From: CAXMNX01 sp964194845
GTDB lineage: Bacteria > Pseudomonadota > Alphaproteobacteria > Rhodobacterales > Rhodobacteraceae
Assembly (NCBI GenBank): GCA_964194845.1
Contig: CAXMNX010000044.1
Span: 1-32,743 of the forward strand
Direction: 5' to 3'
DNA: 32,743 nucleotides
The stretch's first letter is position 1, and every line of letters starts with the position of its first letter. The notes below the pieces were generated by a model, which was not told the origin of the DNA, made no database searches, and saw only the letters and a program-made list of their open reading frames with translations. Shown piece by piece: positions 15,546 to 23,273 of the stretch. The translations under genes and the position numbers were made by a program.

Positions 15546-15914
15546 TCTGCCTGCACGCGATATCACACCCAGTTTGGTCTGCGGGCCCTCGGCGACTGCC
15601 TTTACTGTAACATAATCCTTTAATCCCAAAACTTTAGACCGTACAACAAATGTTATCATGCCTTCGCTGTTGTCGCCGTCGAGCAGCCGCGTGAGCGGAT
15701 CAGAAAGGGCAATTTCGGAAAATGTGTTCAAAACGCTGCTCGGGTCGCTTGGGAACCGCGGCGCTTCGCGGCCAATCATCCGCCATCCGGTCCGGCCAGG
15801 GTCATCTGCTTCAGCCGGGTCGAGGTGCCAGAGATCGGCATCGTCGCCCGAGATTCGATTCCAGATGATCCAAATTACTGCTGCAAATACAAGTGCTAAT
15901 AAGAGTGATTTCAT
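15462..15914 (-). CDS. DUF1499 family protein
   Basis: 150 residues. An N-terminal hydrophobic anchor or uncleaved signal (about 3-18, LLLALVFAAVIWIIWN) is followed by a periplasmic domain. DUF1499-like text includes RFPSDPSSVLNTFSEIALSD, ITFVVRSKVLGLKDYVTVKAV and the C-terminal SRAGRSAGTDMGRNRERLDRWLAEL, whose S-R-x-G-x-S-D/G-x-G-x-N-R pattern is the recognisable family end. The biochemical role is unknown. The gene is 63 bp downstream of the agmatinase-like gene on the same strand, and its 3' end runs 84 bp into the opposite-strand secreted-protein gene. Confidence 0.82.
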   Translation of the reverse strand: MKSLLLALVFAAVIWIIWNRISGDDADLWHLDPAEADDPGRTGWRMIGREAPRFPSDPSSVLNTFSEIALSDPLTRLLDGDNSEGMITFVVRSKVLGLKDYVTVKAVAEGPQTKLGVISRAGRSAGTDMGRNRERLDRWLAELELRLAQR

Positions 15915-15977
15915 GTAATATCCAACTCACCCGATTCCCTCATACCCGATAAATAGGGCAAAATTTTTGCTATTACC

Positions 15978-16940
15978 TTACTTTCTGCGCGTCCAAGCCC
16001 AGAGGCAAATCAACTCGTAGCCCACATGGGCCCCGGCCACCGCAGTGATATTTGCGTGGTCAAACGGCGGGGATACTTCCACGACATCGCCGCCGATCAG
16101 GTTGATGCCCGCAATATCGCGCAAAATGATCGCCGCCTGGGCCGAAGTGAGCCCGCCCCATTCCGGGGTTCCGGTGCCAGGTGCATAGGCCGGATCGAGC
16201 GCATCAATGTCAAAGGTTAGATAAACGCTGGCATCGCCAAGAATGTCTGTGAGGCGTTTCGCAACATCGGCCGCACCGGTCTCGTGGACCTCGCGGGCGT
16301 CAATCCGCGTGATGCCTAAGGGCGTATCGTTTGCAACGCGAATGCCGACCTGAACGGATCGGTCGGTATCAATAAGCCCTTCCTTTACGGCCTTATAGAT
16401 AATCGTGCCGTGATCGATGCGCGCGGGATCATCATCGACCCAGGTGTCGGAATGGGCGTCGAACTGCAAAAGTGCCAAGGGTCCGTGGCGTTTGGCGTGG
16501 GCGCGCAGAAGCGGCAGCGTGATCGAATGATCACCGCCCAACGTCAGGCACCCGACGCCTGCATCAAGTATGCCGCCAACGTGCGTTTCGATTCGCGACG
16601 GCACATCCGCGACGCGGGCATAGTCAAATGCCATGTCACCAAAATCGGCGATGCTGAAATCGGACAGCGGGTCAAACCCCCAGCCGTACGGCGGATCGCC
16701 GGCTTGCAGCGCTGAAGCCTCGCGAAGTGCGCGTGGCCCAAATCGCGCACCTGGACGGCTGGTCACGGCCTGGTCGAAGGGAATGCCCGTTATCGCCAGA
16801 TCAATGCCACTGAGATCTTTCGTCAGTTTTCGGCGCAAAAATGAAGGCACGCCGGAAAAGACGTTCTCGTAGGCCAGTCCTTTCGGGTCGTTTCGCGTCA
16901 AGGCGACATCGACCTCGTTTGCGGCGTCTTCCAGTGCCAT
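15978..16940 (-). CDS. speB: Agmatinase-like ureohydrolase (arginase family)
   Basis: 320 residues with all manganese-ligand motifs of the arginase/agmatinase fold: GGDHS (His138), FDAHSD (Asp161, His163, Asp165) and FDIDALDPAYAPGTGTPE (Asp244, Asp246). The N-terminal GIPFDQAVTSRPGARFGPRALRE and the C-terminal GGDVVEVSPPFDH are typical of agmatinases and related guanidinobutyrases/guanidinopropionases. The enzyme hydrolyses a guanidino compound to urea plus an amine; agmatine to putrescine is the default, but related substrates cannot be excluded. It lies 51 bp after the M20 amidohydrolase on the same strand. Confidence 0.9.
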   Translation of the reverse strand: MALEDAANEVDVALTRNDPKGLAYENVFSGVPSFLRRKLTKDLSGIDLAITGIPFDQAVTSRPGARFGPRALREASALQAGDPPYGWGFDPLSDFSIADFGDMAFDYARVADVPSRIETHVGGILDAGVGCLTLGGDHSITLPLLRAHAKRHGPLALLQFDAHSDTWVDDDPARIDHGTIIYKAVKEGLIDTDRSVQVGIRVANDTPLGITRIDAREVHETGAADVAKRLTDILGDASVYLTFDIDALDPAYAPGTGTPEWGGLTSAQAAIILRDIAGINLIGGDVVEVSPPFDHANITAVAGAHVGYELICLWAWTRRK

Positions 16941-16991
16941 TGCTATCTCCGGTCCGTTTCCCAGTCTTAACGCCGAATAGCGCCTGATCCG

Positions 16992-18161
16992 TCAAGGGTC
17001 GAGCGGTTGCGCGCGTTCAACGAGGCGCGCGAAAAACGAGGCCCCGATAGGCGCGACCTCATCGTTAAAATCATATGTGGCCGTGTGAACCCCTGGACCG
17101 ATACCCTGGCCAAGCTCCAGATAAGCGCCTGGCCGGGCTTGCAGCATATACGCGAAATCCTCGGACCAGGGCGCAGGCGGCGCCGCATCGTTAACCATCT
17201 CCGCACCCGAAACTTCGCGGGCAATTTCAACCGCAAACCGGGTGTTTGCGGCGTGATTCACGGTGGCGGGGTAATAGCGGTTATATTCGACGTCAATTTC
17301 AACATCGAACGCTGCGGCGTGTCCCTGAGCGATCTCATTGACACGCGTTTCCGCCATGTCGCGGGCGGCATCAGAGAACGTCCTGACCGTCAAACCGATG
17401 AAAGCGCTTTCGCCAATGATGTTGGATGCCTGACTGGAACCCTGCAATTGCGTGACCGAAAGGACCATGTTTTCGCCTGCGGCGCGGTTGCGCGTGACAA
17501 TGGTCTGAAGCGCCTGCGCCAGCGCGACCGCCGCCATAAGAGCATCTTTTGTGGCCTCCGGCTTTGCGGCATGGCCGCCGACGCCCTGAATTCGGATTGC
17601 GACGTCATCGGCGGCGGCCATGAAAGGCCCAGGCGTTGTCGCGAATTGCCCTAGCGCCAGTTCCGGCGAGTTGTGGATGGCATAGACCTCAGCGATATCG
17701 AAACGCTCCATGATCCCTTCTTCGACCATGAAACGCGCGCCACCTACGGATTCTTCGGCGGGCTGAAATATCAGTGCCACGCGCCCGGTGAAACGGCGGG
17801 TTTCGGTTAGATAACGTGCGGCACCCAACAGCATCGCGGTATGGCCGTCATGGCCGCAGGCGTGCATATGGCCGGGGGTTTCGCTGGCATAGTCGTGGTG
17901 CGTTTCCTCGGCGATTGGCAAAGCGTCCATGTCGGCGCGCAAACCTATTGTTGGCCCCGCCCCCTGCCCGTTGACGATGGCAACCATGCCTGACGTGGCG
18001 ATGCCCTCGTGCAGTTCATCGACGCCAAATTTGCGCAGCTTTTCAGCAACAAAGGCAGCCGTCTTGGGCAGGTCAAAGGCCAGTTCCGGATTGCGGTGCA
18101 GCCACTGACGCCAGTCGGCCATTTCATCGGCAAATCCGGCGATGCGGTTCAGAACAGGCAT
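16992..18161 (-). CDS. M20D-type amidohydrolase (hippurate / N-acyl-amino-acid hydrolase-like)
   Basis: 389 residues from ATG 18161 (MPVLNRIAGFADEMADWRQ), the usual start and length for this family; an ATG six codons upstream (18179) is possible. Dinuclear-metal motifs of peptidase family M20D are present: HACGHDGHTAMLLG (Cys102, His104), FQPAEES (Glu136/137) and AIHNSPEL (His163). Further signs are the dimerisation-domain text GVGGHAAKPEATKDA and the C-terminal VHTATYDFND. Relatives cleave amide bonds of N-acyl amino acids (hippurate, indole-acetyl-amino acids, N-acetyl-diaminopimelate); the substrate here is not predictable. It is cytoplasmic, having no signal peptide. It is divergent from mazG with a 65-bp spacer and probably cotranscribed with the ureohydrolase. 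Confidence 0.9.
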   Translation of the reverse strand: MPVLNRIAGFADEMADWRQWLHRNPELAFDLPKTAAFVAEKLRKFGVDELHEGIATSGMVAIVNGQGAGPTIGLRADMDALPIAEETHHDYASETPGHMHACGHDGHTAMLLGAARYLTETRRFTGRVALIFQPAEESVGGARFMVEEGIMERFDIAEVYAIHNSPELALGQFATTPGPFMAAADDVAIRIQGVGGHAAKPEATKDALMAAVALAQALQTIVTRNRAAGENMVLSVTQLQGSSQASNIIGESAFIGLTVRTFSDAARDMAETRVNEIAQGHAAAFDVEIDVEYNRYYPATVNHAANTRFAVEIAREVSGAEMVNDAAPPAPWSEDFAYMLQARPGAYLELGQGIGPGVHTATYDFNDEVAPIGASFFARLVERAQPLDP

Positions 18162-18226
18162 GTGGACATGGCCTTTCATCTCGTGAGAAGTAAGTGCGAA
18201 GGTTTCAGAGCAAGAGAGTATGCGCA

Positions 18227-19069
18227 ATGTCCGAGATGCGCGATCCAATTCACGACGTCGAGGACGGTCTGCCGCAGCTTCTCGAGGTGATGCGACGCCT
18301 GCGCGAGCCGGACAAGGGGTGTCCCTGGGATATCGAACAGGATTTCGCGTCGATTGCGCCTTACACGATTGAAGAAGCTTACGAAGTCGCAGACGCCATC
18401 GAGCGCAAGGCGTGGGACGAACTGGAAGGGGAATTGGGCGATTTGCTGTTGCAGGTCGTCTATCACGGCCAGATGGGTGCCGAAGCTGGGCATTTCGACT
18501 TTGACAGCGTTGCACGCCGCACAGCCGAAAAGATGATAGATCGGCATCCGCATGTTTTTGGCAACGAGCGACACGCCAAAACCGCCGAACAGCAAACCCG
18601 CGACTGGGAAGCAGCAAAGGCAGGCGAACGCGCCGCAAGTGGTTCAGCGGGCGTGTTGGACGACGTGGCATTGGGGCTGCCGGCGCTAATGCGGGCGGTG
18701 AAGCTGCAAAAACGCGCGGCGCGGGTGGGGTTCGACTGGCCGAGCGCCGAGGACGTGCTGGATAAAATTTCCGAGGAAACGCGCGAGCTAGTGGATGCGC
18801 GGGATAACGGGACACCGGACCACATAAGGGAAGAGTTTGGAGATCTGTTGTTTGTCATGGCCAATCTCGCGCGGCATCTGAAAATTGACCCCGAGGCTGC
18901 ACTGCGGGATGCCAATGCCAAGTTTACACGGCGATTCCGATGGATCGAGGCCGCGTTGTCGCAGTCTGGCCTAGGCCCGCAGGGCAGCACTCTTGAAGAA
19001 ATGGACGCACTTTGGGATCGCGCGAAGTTAGAGGAAAAAGCCGTCATCGCTGCGCGCGCGGACCGATGA
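18227..19069 (+). CDS. mazG: Nucleoside triphosphate pyrophosphohydrolase MazG
   Basis: 280 residues from ATG 18227 (MSEMRDPIHDVEDGLPQLLEVMRRLR). Two MazG domains are visible. The first has the metal-binding pattern EEAYEVADAI...ELEGELGDLLLQVV (about 48-80), preceded by the family motif CPWDIEQ. The second has EETRELVDARD...IREEFGDLLFVMANLA (about 185-220), with KLQKRAARVGFDW between. The enzyme hydrolyses canonical and aberrant NTPs to NMP and pyrophosphate, a house-cleaning function. An upstream ATG at 18194 would add 11 poorly supported residues. A 90-bp gap with the iron-type promoter separates it from the next gene. Confidence 0.95.
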   Translation: MSEMRDPIHDVEDGLPQLLEVMRRLREPDKGCPWDIEQDFASIAPYTIEEAYEVADAIERKAWDELEGELGDLLLQVVYHGQMGAEAGHFDFDSVARRTAEKMIDRHPHVFGNERHAKTAEQQTRDWEAAKAGERAASGSAGVLDDVALGLPALMRAVKLQKRAARVGFDWPSAEDVLDKISEETRELVDARDNGTPDHIREEFGDLLFVMANLARHLKIDPEAALRDANAKFTRRFRWIEAALSQSGLGPQGSTLEEMDALWDRAKLEEKAVIAARADR

Positions 19070-19098
19070 ATTTATTTCCCGATTGTTTCTGTCGGATA

Positions 19099-19127
19099 TT
19101 GACCTGACTGATTTAGTCAGGTTTATA
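19099..19127 (+). promoter_or_regulatory. Promoter with embedded iron-box-like palindrome
   Basis: A -35-like TTGACC (19099-19104) and a -10-like TTTATA (19122-19127) are separated by exactly 17 bp. The spacer is filled by an inverted repeat: arms ACCTGACT (19102-19109) and AGTCAGGT (19115-19122) around GATTT. It contains TGA-N9-TCA, the general form reported for iron-responsive operators (RirA IRO box, Iron-Rhodo-box) in alphaproteobacteria. The start codon of the iron-binding-protein gene is 32 bp downstream. A repressor bound here would block RNA polymerase directly. Confidence 0.75.
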
Positions 19128-19159
19128 CCGCCGCAAATATCAACCATGCGGAGTTTCAA

Positions 19160-20182
19160 ATGCGCATCGTTATGGCGGTTGCCGCCTGCCTTCTTACCGC
19201 CCCGGCCGCCGTCGCCGCCGAGGTTAATATTTACTCCTATCGCCAGCCCGAACTGATCCAGCCGCTGTTGGATGGTTTCACCGCCGAGACCGGGATCAAG
19301 ACCAACGTTGCCTTTGTAAACAAGGGCTTGATCGAGCGGTTGAAGGCCGAAGGAAAGCGGTCACCGGCGGATGTCATTCTGACCACAGACATAAGCCGAT
19401 TGACAGACGCCAAGTTCGCTGGCGTGACCCAATCGGTCGAAAGCCCGGCACTGAACGGGTCGATCCCTGAAAATCTGCGCGACCCCGACGGTCACTGGTT
19501 CGCGCTGACGACGCGCGCTCGGATCGTCTATGCCTCGAAAGATCGCGTCGCACCGGGCGAGGTCACAACTTACGAAGATCTGGCCGATCCCAAATGGAAA
19601 GGCCGCATTTGCACGCGGTCTGGCACCCATGTCTATACGCTGGGACTGGTGAGTGCGGTGATCGAACACGTCGGCGTCGAAGCCGCCGAAGCCTGGCTTG
19701 AAGGAGTGAAAGCCAACCTCGCCAAAGAGCCGCAGGGCAATGACCGCGCCCAGGTCAAGTCGATCTGGGCAGGCGAATGCGACATTTCGCTGGGCAATAC
19801 GTATTACATGGGCGCGATGCTGGATGACCCCGAACAGCAGGACTGGGCAAATTCCGTTCGCATCGCGTTCCCGGCATTTGCCGACAACGGCCAGACGCAT
19901 GTGAATATCTCGGGCGTCGCGATGACGGCAAGCGCGCCCAACCGCGAAAACGCCGTGAAATTTATGGAATATCTGGGGTCAGCCAAAGCACAATCCATCT
20001 ATGCGTCCGCAGTGAACGAATATCCCGCCGATCCAGACGCGGCGATCTCGGACCGTGTGGCCGGCTGGGGCAATCTCAATGCCGATGATACTGATCTGGC
20101 GGCGATTGCCGCGCATCGCGCCGAGGCGTTGAGGATGGTCGAGCGCGTGGATTTCGACGGCCCGACCGATTCAGACAGCTAA
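19160..20182 (+). CDS. Periplasmic ferric-iron ABC transporter binding protein (FbpA/AfuA/FutA type)
   Basis: 340 residues. GGAG (19150-19153) lies six bases before the ATG. A signal peptide (MRIVMAVAACLLTAPAAVAA) is followed by a mature start EVNIYSYRQPELIQPLLDGF, typical of Fe3+-binding proteins. Other family text is TGIKTNVAFVNKGLIERLKAEG, SPADVILTTDI, the domain-hinge KWKGRICTRSGTHVY, and the tyrosine pair in ISLGNTYYMGAM (about residues 210-221) that contributes iron ligands in this family. It should capture ferric iron in the periplasm and deliver it to an inner-membrane permease/ATPase. No permease or ATPase gene is adjacent, so its partners must be encoded elsewhere. The palindromic promoter upstream fits iron repression. 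Confidence 0.9.
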   Translation: MRIVMAVAACLLTAPAAVAAEVNIYSYRQPELIQPLLDGFTAETGIKTNVAFVNKGLIERLKAEGKRSPADVILTTDISRLTDAKFAGVTQSVESPALNGSIPENLRDPDGHWFALTTRARIVYASKDRVAPGEVTTYEDLADPKWKGRICTRSGTHVYTLGLVSAVIEHVGVEAAEAWLEGVKANLAKEPQGNDRAQVKSIWAGECDISLGNTYYMGAMLDDPEQQDWANSVRIAFPAFADNGQTHVNISGVAMTASAPNRENAVKFMEYLGSAKAQSIYASAVNEYPADPDAAISDRVAGWGNLNADDTDLAAIAAHRAEALRMVERVDFDGPTDSDS

Positions 20183-20248
20183 ACGTCGGCGCGCTGGACA
20201 AGATAACGCGCCGCGGCCAATGTCTCGGTTCCTTGTCCGGAGCTGACC

Positions 20249-21193
20249 ATGGCCACGCCGCGAAAAATAATCATTGATACCGACCCGGGTCAGGACGATG
20301 CGGTCGCGATCCTTCTGGCTCTGACATCGCCCGAAGAGATCGACGTTCTGGGCATTGTCGCAGTGGCCGGAAACGTGCCGCTTGCCCTGACCGAAAGAAA
20401 CGCGCGCATTGTCTGCGAATTGGCGGGTCGTCCCGAAACAGCGGTTTTCGCAGGCTGCGACAGGCCCTTGAAGCGCAAGCTGGTCACGGCCGAGCATGTG
20501 CATGGCAAAACAGGCCTTGATGGCACCGGAATATCAAATCCAACCATGCCGCTTCAGGAGATGCACGGCGTCGACTTCATTGTCGAAACGTTGCGGCGTG
20601 AACCCGTCGGCAGCGTCACGCTGGTGCCGATCGGACCGCTGACAAACATTGCGACCGCATTTGAGCGCGCACCGGATATTATCACGCGCGTAGCCGAGAT
20701 TGTGTTGATGGGTGGCGCCTATTTCGAGGTCGGAAATATCACGCCTGCGGCGGAGTTTAATATTTATGTTGATCCCGAAGCCGCAGACATCGTCTTTCGA
20801 TCCGGTGCGAAGATCACTGTCATGCCGCTTGATGTGACCCACAAGGCGCTTACCAGTGCGGACTGGGTTCAGAATATACGTGATCTGGGCACCGAAGTTG
20901 GCCGTATGGTCGGTGCCTGGACCGATTTTTTCGAGCGGTTCGACATGGAAAAATACGCCTCGGAAGGCGCGCCACTGCATGACCCCTGCACGATTGCATA
21001 TCTGATTGATCCGACGATGTTTTCCGGACGCCTAGTCAACGTCGAGATCGAGACCAAATCCAAACTGACCCTTGGAATGACCGTTGCCGATTGGTGGGGC
21101 GTAACCGACCGGCCCGCAAATGCGATGTTCATGGGATCGGTTGACCGCACGCGGTATTTTGCGTTGCTGACGGAAAGGCTTTCGCGGTATTGA
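20249..21193 (+). CDS. Inosine-uridine-preferring nucleoside hydrolase family protein
   Basis: 314 residues. The N-terminal calcium-binding signature IIIDTDPGQDDAVA is at residues 7-20. Ribose-binding text includes PLTNIATAF, VLMGGAYFEVGNITPAAEFNIYVDPEAA (Asn171) and the catalytic/metal HDP (His244, Asp245) in APLHDPCTIAY. The family hydrolyses the N-glycosidic bond of purine or pyrimidine ribonucleosides for salvage. Base specificity is not predictable from the motifs seen. It starts 66 bp after the iron-binding-protein gene and is followed 71 bp later by the GNAT gene; a shared transcript is possible but functionally unexplained. Confidence 0.93.
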   Translation: MATPRKIIIDTDPGQDDAVAILLALTSPEEIDVLGIVAVAGNVPLALTERNARIVCELAGRPETAVFAGCDRPLKRKLVTAEHVHGKTGLDGTGISNPTMPLQEMHGVDFIVETLRREPVGSVTLVPIGPLTNIATAFERAPDIITRVAEIVLMGGAYFEVGNITPAAEFNIYVDPEAADIVFRSGAKITVMPLDVTHKALTSADWVQNIRDLGTEVGRMVGAWTDFFERFDMEKYASEGAPLHDPCTIAYLIDPTMFSGRLVNVEIETKSKLTLGMTVADWWGVTDRPANAMFMGSVDRTRYFALLTERLSRY

Positions 21194-21264
21194 CGTTTTT
21201 CCAGCACCCGCCCTGGTTGGGACGGCCCAAGAATAAAGCAAATGCAGGCATTGGATCGCGATAA

Positions 21265-21711
21265 ATGACGAAATTACTGCACCTGGCGATCAGCGACGAT
21301 ATCGACCGTCTTTTGCCGATGGTGGCGGCATACCACGCTTTCGAAGCGATCGAGGTGGACGACGCGCACAGGCGCGCGGCCATCGGGCCGCTGCTTGAAG
21401 GCTCGCCCCATGGCGCGATCTGGATGATCGGGCCAAAGATGGCACCGGTCGGATATATCGCCGTGAGTTTTGGCTGGTCGATCGAGATTGGCGGGCTGGA
21501 TGGGTTTATCGACGAATTTTGGATCCGTGAGAAGGTCCGCGGGCGCGGTATGGGCAGCGAAGCGCTTGCCGGATTGCAGGCCATTTTACGCGACGCAGGC
21601 ATCACCGCGTTGCATCTTGAGGTGAGCGCCGAAAGCGCGCGGGCCGAGCGTATTTACGAGGCTGCGGGGTTTAAGCCGCGGCGCTTCAATCTGATGACCT
21701 GGCGCGCCTGA
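21265..21711 (+). CDS. GNAT family N-acetyltransferase
   Basis: 148 residues forming one GNAT domain. The acetyl-CoA pyrophosphate-binding loop is REKVRGRGMGSEALAGL (about residues 90-106), preceded by the beta4 strand GFIDEFWI and followed by the beta5/alpha4 region ALHLEVSAESARAERIYEAAGFKPR. The substrate could be an amino group on a small molecule or a protein; nothing specifies it. It lies between the nucleoside hydrolase and selO on the same strand, 56 bp before the chosen selO start. Confidence 0.88.
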   Translation: MTKLLHLAISDDIDRLLPMVAAYHAFEAIEVDDAHRRAAIGPLLEGSPHGAIWMIGPKMAPVGYIAVSFGWSIEIGGLDGFIDEFWIREKVRGRGMGSEALAGLQAILRDAGITALHLEVSAESARAERIYEAAGFKPRRFNLMTWRA

Positions 21712-21767
21712 TCGGTCACTGAGCGGCGCCTGCGATGCGCATATTTTCAGAAAAGATGAAGGATGAA

Positions 21768-23222
21768 ATGTGCCGCACGATGGCTTATGTCAGTCACGTG
21801 ATGTTCGATCTGCCATTTGATAACAGCTATGCGCGACTGCCCGAGCGGTTCTACACCAAGATGCCGCCAACGCCGGTTGCAGCACCACGTCTGATTTCGC
21901 TGAACGAACCGCTGGCAAAGCGGCTTGGCTTTGATGCCGATGTGCTGGCGTCAGAAGACGGGGTGCGTGCCTTGGCTGGCAACAGCGTGCCAGGCGGCGC
22001 CGACCCTTTGGCTCTGGTTTACGCGGGACATCAGTTCGGCGGCTGGTCACCGCAGCTTGGCGATGGTCGGGCCATTCTTTTGGGCGAAGTGATCGCGCCT
22101 GACGGTGCCCGGTTTGACGTCCAACTCAAAGGATCCGGCCCAACGCCTTATTCGCGGATGGGCGACGGGCGGGCCTGGGTCGGGCCGGTATTGCGCGAAT
22201 ACATCGTGTCCGAAGCGATGCACGCATTTGGCGTGCCGACGACGCGGGCACTGGCAGCGGTGACAACCGGCGAAGTCGTGCGGCGGGAAGAGCCCCTGCC
22301 CGGCGCGGTTTTCACGCGCGTTGCGGCAAGCCACATTCGGGTTGGCACGTTCCAGTATTTTGCGGCGCGCAGCGACCGGGACGCCCTGGAGGCGCTGACT
22401 ACCCATGCGCTTGACAGGCACGCGCCCGATGCCGAAGGCGCTTTGGGACTGCTCAATTCTGTGGTCAAAAAACAGGCGCGCCTGATCGCGCAATGGATGG
22501 GTCTTGGTTTTGTCCACGGCGTGATGAACACCGACAATATGACGATCTCGGGCGAAACGATCGACTATGGTCCCTGCGCGTTTCTGGACACATATCATCC
22601 GCTTCAGGTCTTTTCTTCCATCGACCAACACGGGCGCTATGCGTTTGGTCGGCAGCCGGACATTGCGATGTGGAACCTTGCGCAACTGGCGTCGGCGCTG
22701 ATGCCGGTGATTGATGATCTGGAGGCCGTTCAGGCTGCCGTTGACCGCTTCCCTGATCTTTTTCGCGCAGCGTGGATTGCGGTTTTCCGGGCGAAACTTG
22801 GGCTTGCGGCCGAGGAAGAGGAAGACACAGAGCTCGTGCATGGACTCTTGGACTGCATGGCCAAGGGGCGCGCCGATTTTACCAATGCTTTCAGGGCGCT
22901 TGGCACCGGCAAGGCCCGCGATGAATTTCTCGACCCTTCGGCCTTTGATGACTGGTCAGAGACCTGGAAATTGCGGCTGGGGCGCGGGGCCAGCGATCCC
23001 GAGAAGCGTCTGGCCGAAATGCGCAATGCAAACCCGGCGATCATTCCCCGGACCCACCGCATCGAGCAGGCGATACAAGCAGCGGTCGGCGGCGATCTGG
23101 CACCATTTCAGAGATTGAACCAAGCGCTTGCCACGCCATTCGACGACGCAGGTAAATTTGCTGATCTGACGCGGCCGCCAAACGCCGACGAGATTGTGCC
23201 GCAGACATTTTGTGGCACCTGA
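21768..23222 (+). CDS. selO: Protein adenylyltransferase SelO (YdiU/UPF0061)
   Basis: 484 residues from ATG 21768, chosen because GAAGGA (21758-21763) lies just upstream; ATGs at 21735, 21780 and 21801 are also in frame, and the conserved family text only begins at FDNSYARLPERFY. Pseudokinase-fold motifs are YAGHQFGGWSPQLGDGRA, DVQLKGSGPTPYSR (ATP-contacting Lys), REYIVSEAMHAFGVPTTRAL, and GVMNTDNM followed by DYGPCAFLD for metal binding. SelO transfers AMP from ATP to Ser/Thr/Tyr residues of target proteins and is linked to redox stress. The chain ends PQTFCGT: a cysteine three residues from the C-terminus occupies the place of selenocysteine in animal SelO, so this is the Cys form. Confidence 0.95.
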   Translation: MCRTMAYVSHVMFDLPFDNSYARLPERFYTKMPPTPVAAPRLISLNEPLAKRLGFDADVLASEDGVRALAGNSVPGGADPLALVYAGHQFGGWSPQLGDGRAILLGEVIAPDGARFDVQLKGSGPTPYSRMGDGRAWVGPVLREYIVSEAMHAFGVPTTRALAAVTTGEVVRREEPLPGAVFTRVAASHIRVGTFQYFAARSDRDALEALTTHALDRHAPDAEGALGLLNSVVKKQARLIAQWMGLGFVHGVMNTDNMTISGETIDYGPCAFLDTYHPLQVFSSIDQHGRYAFGRQPDIAMWNLAQLASALMPVIDDLEAVQAAVDRFPDLFRAAWIAVFRAKLGLAAEEEEDTELVHGLLDCMAKGRADFTNAFRALGTGKARDEFLDPSAFDDWSETWKLRLGRGASDPEKRLAEMRNANPAIIPRTHRIEQAIQAAVGGDLAPFQRLNQALATPFDDAGKFADLTRPPNADEIVPQTFCGT

Positions 23223-23273
23223 ACCAATGTAATTATCCGTGGATCCGGGCCAAAGCCATGCTAGGGACGTGCC

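Noticed and set aside
17007..17654. A 215-codon plus-strand frame
   Set aside because: Fully antisense to the M20D amidohydrolase and without recognisable motifs.
20190..20218. GGCGCG / CGCGCC inverted repeat after the iron-binding-protein gene as a terminator
   Set aside because: The stem is only six pairs with a long loop and no T-run follows.
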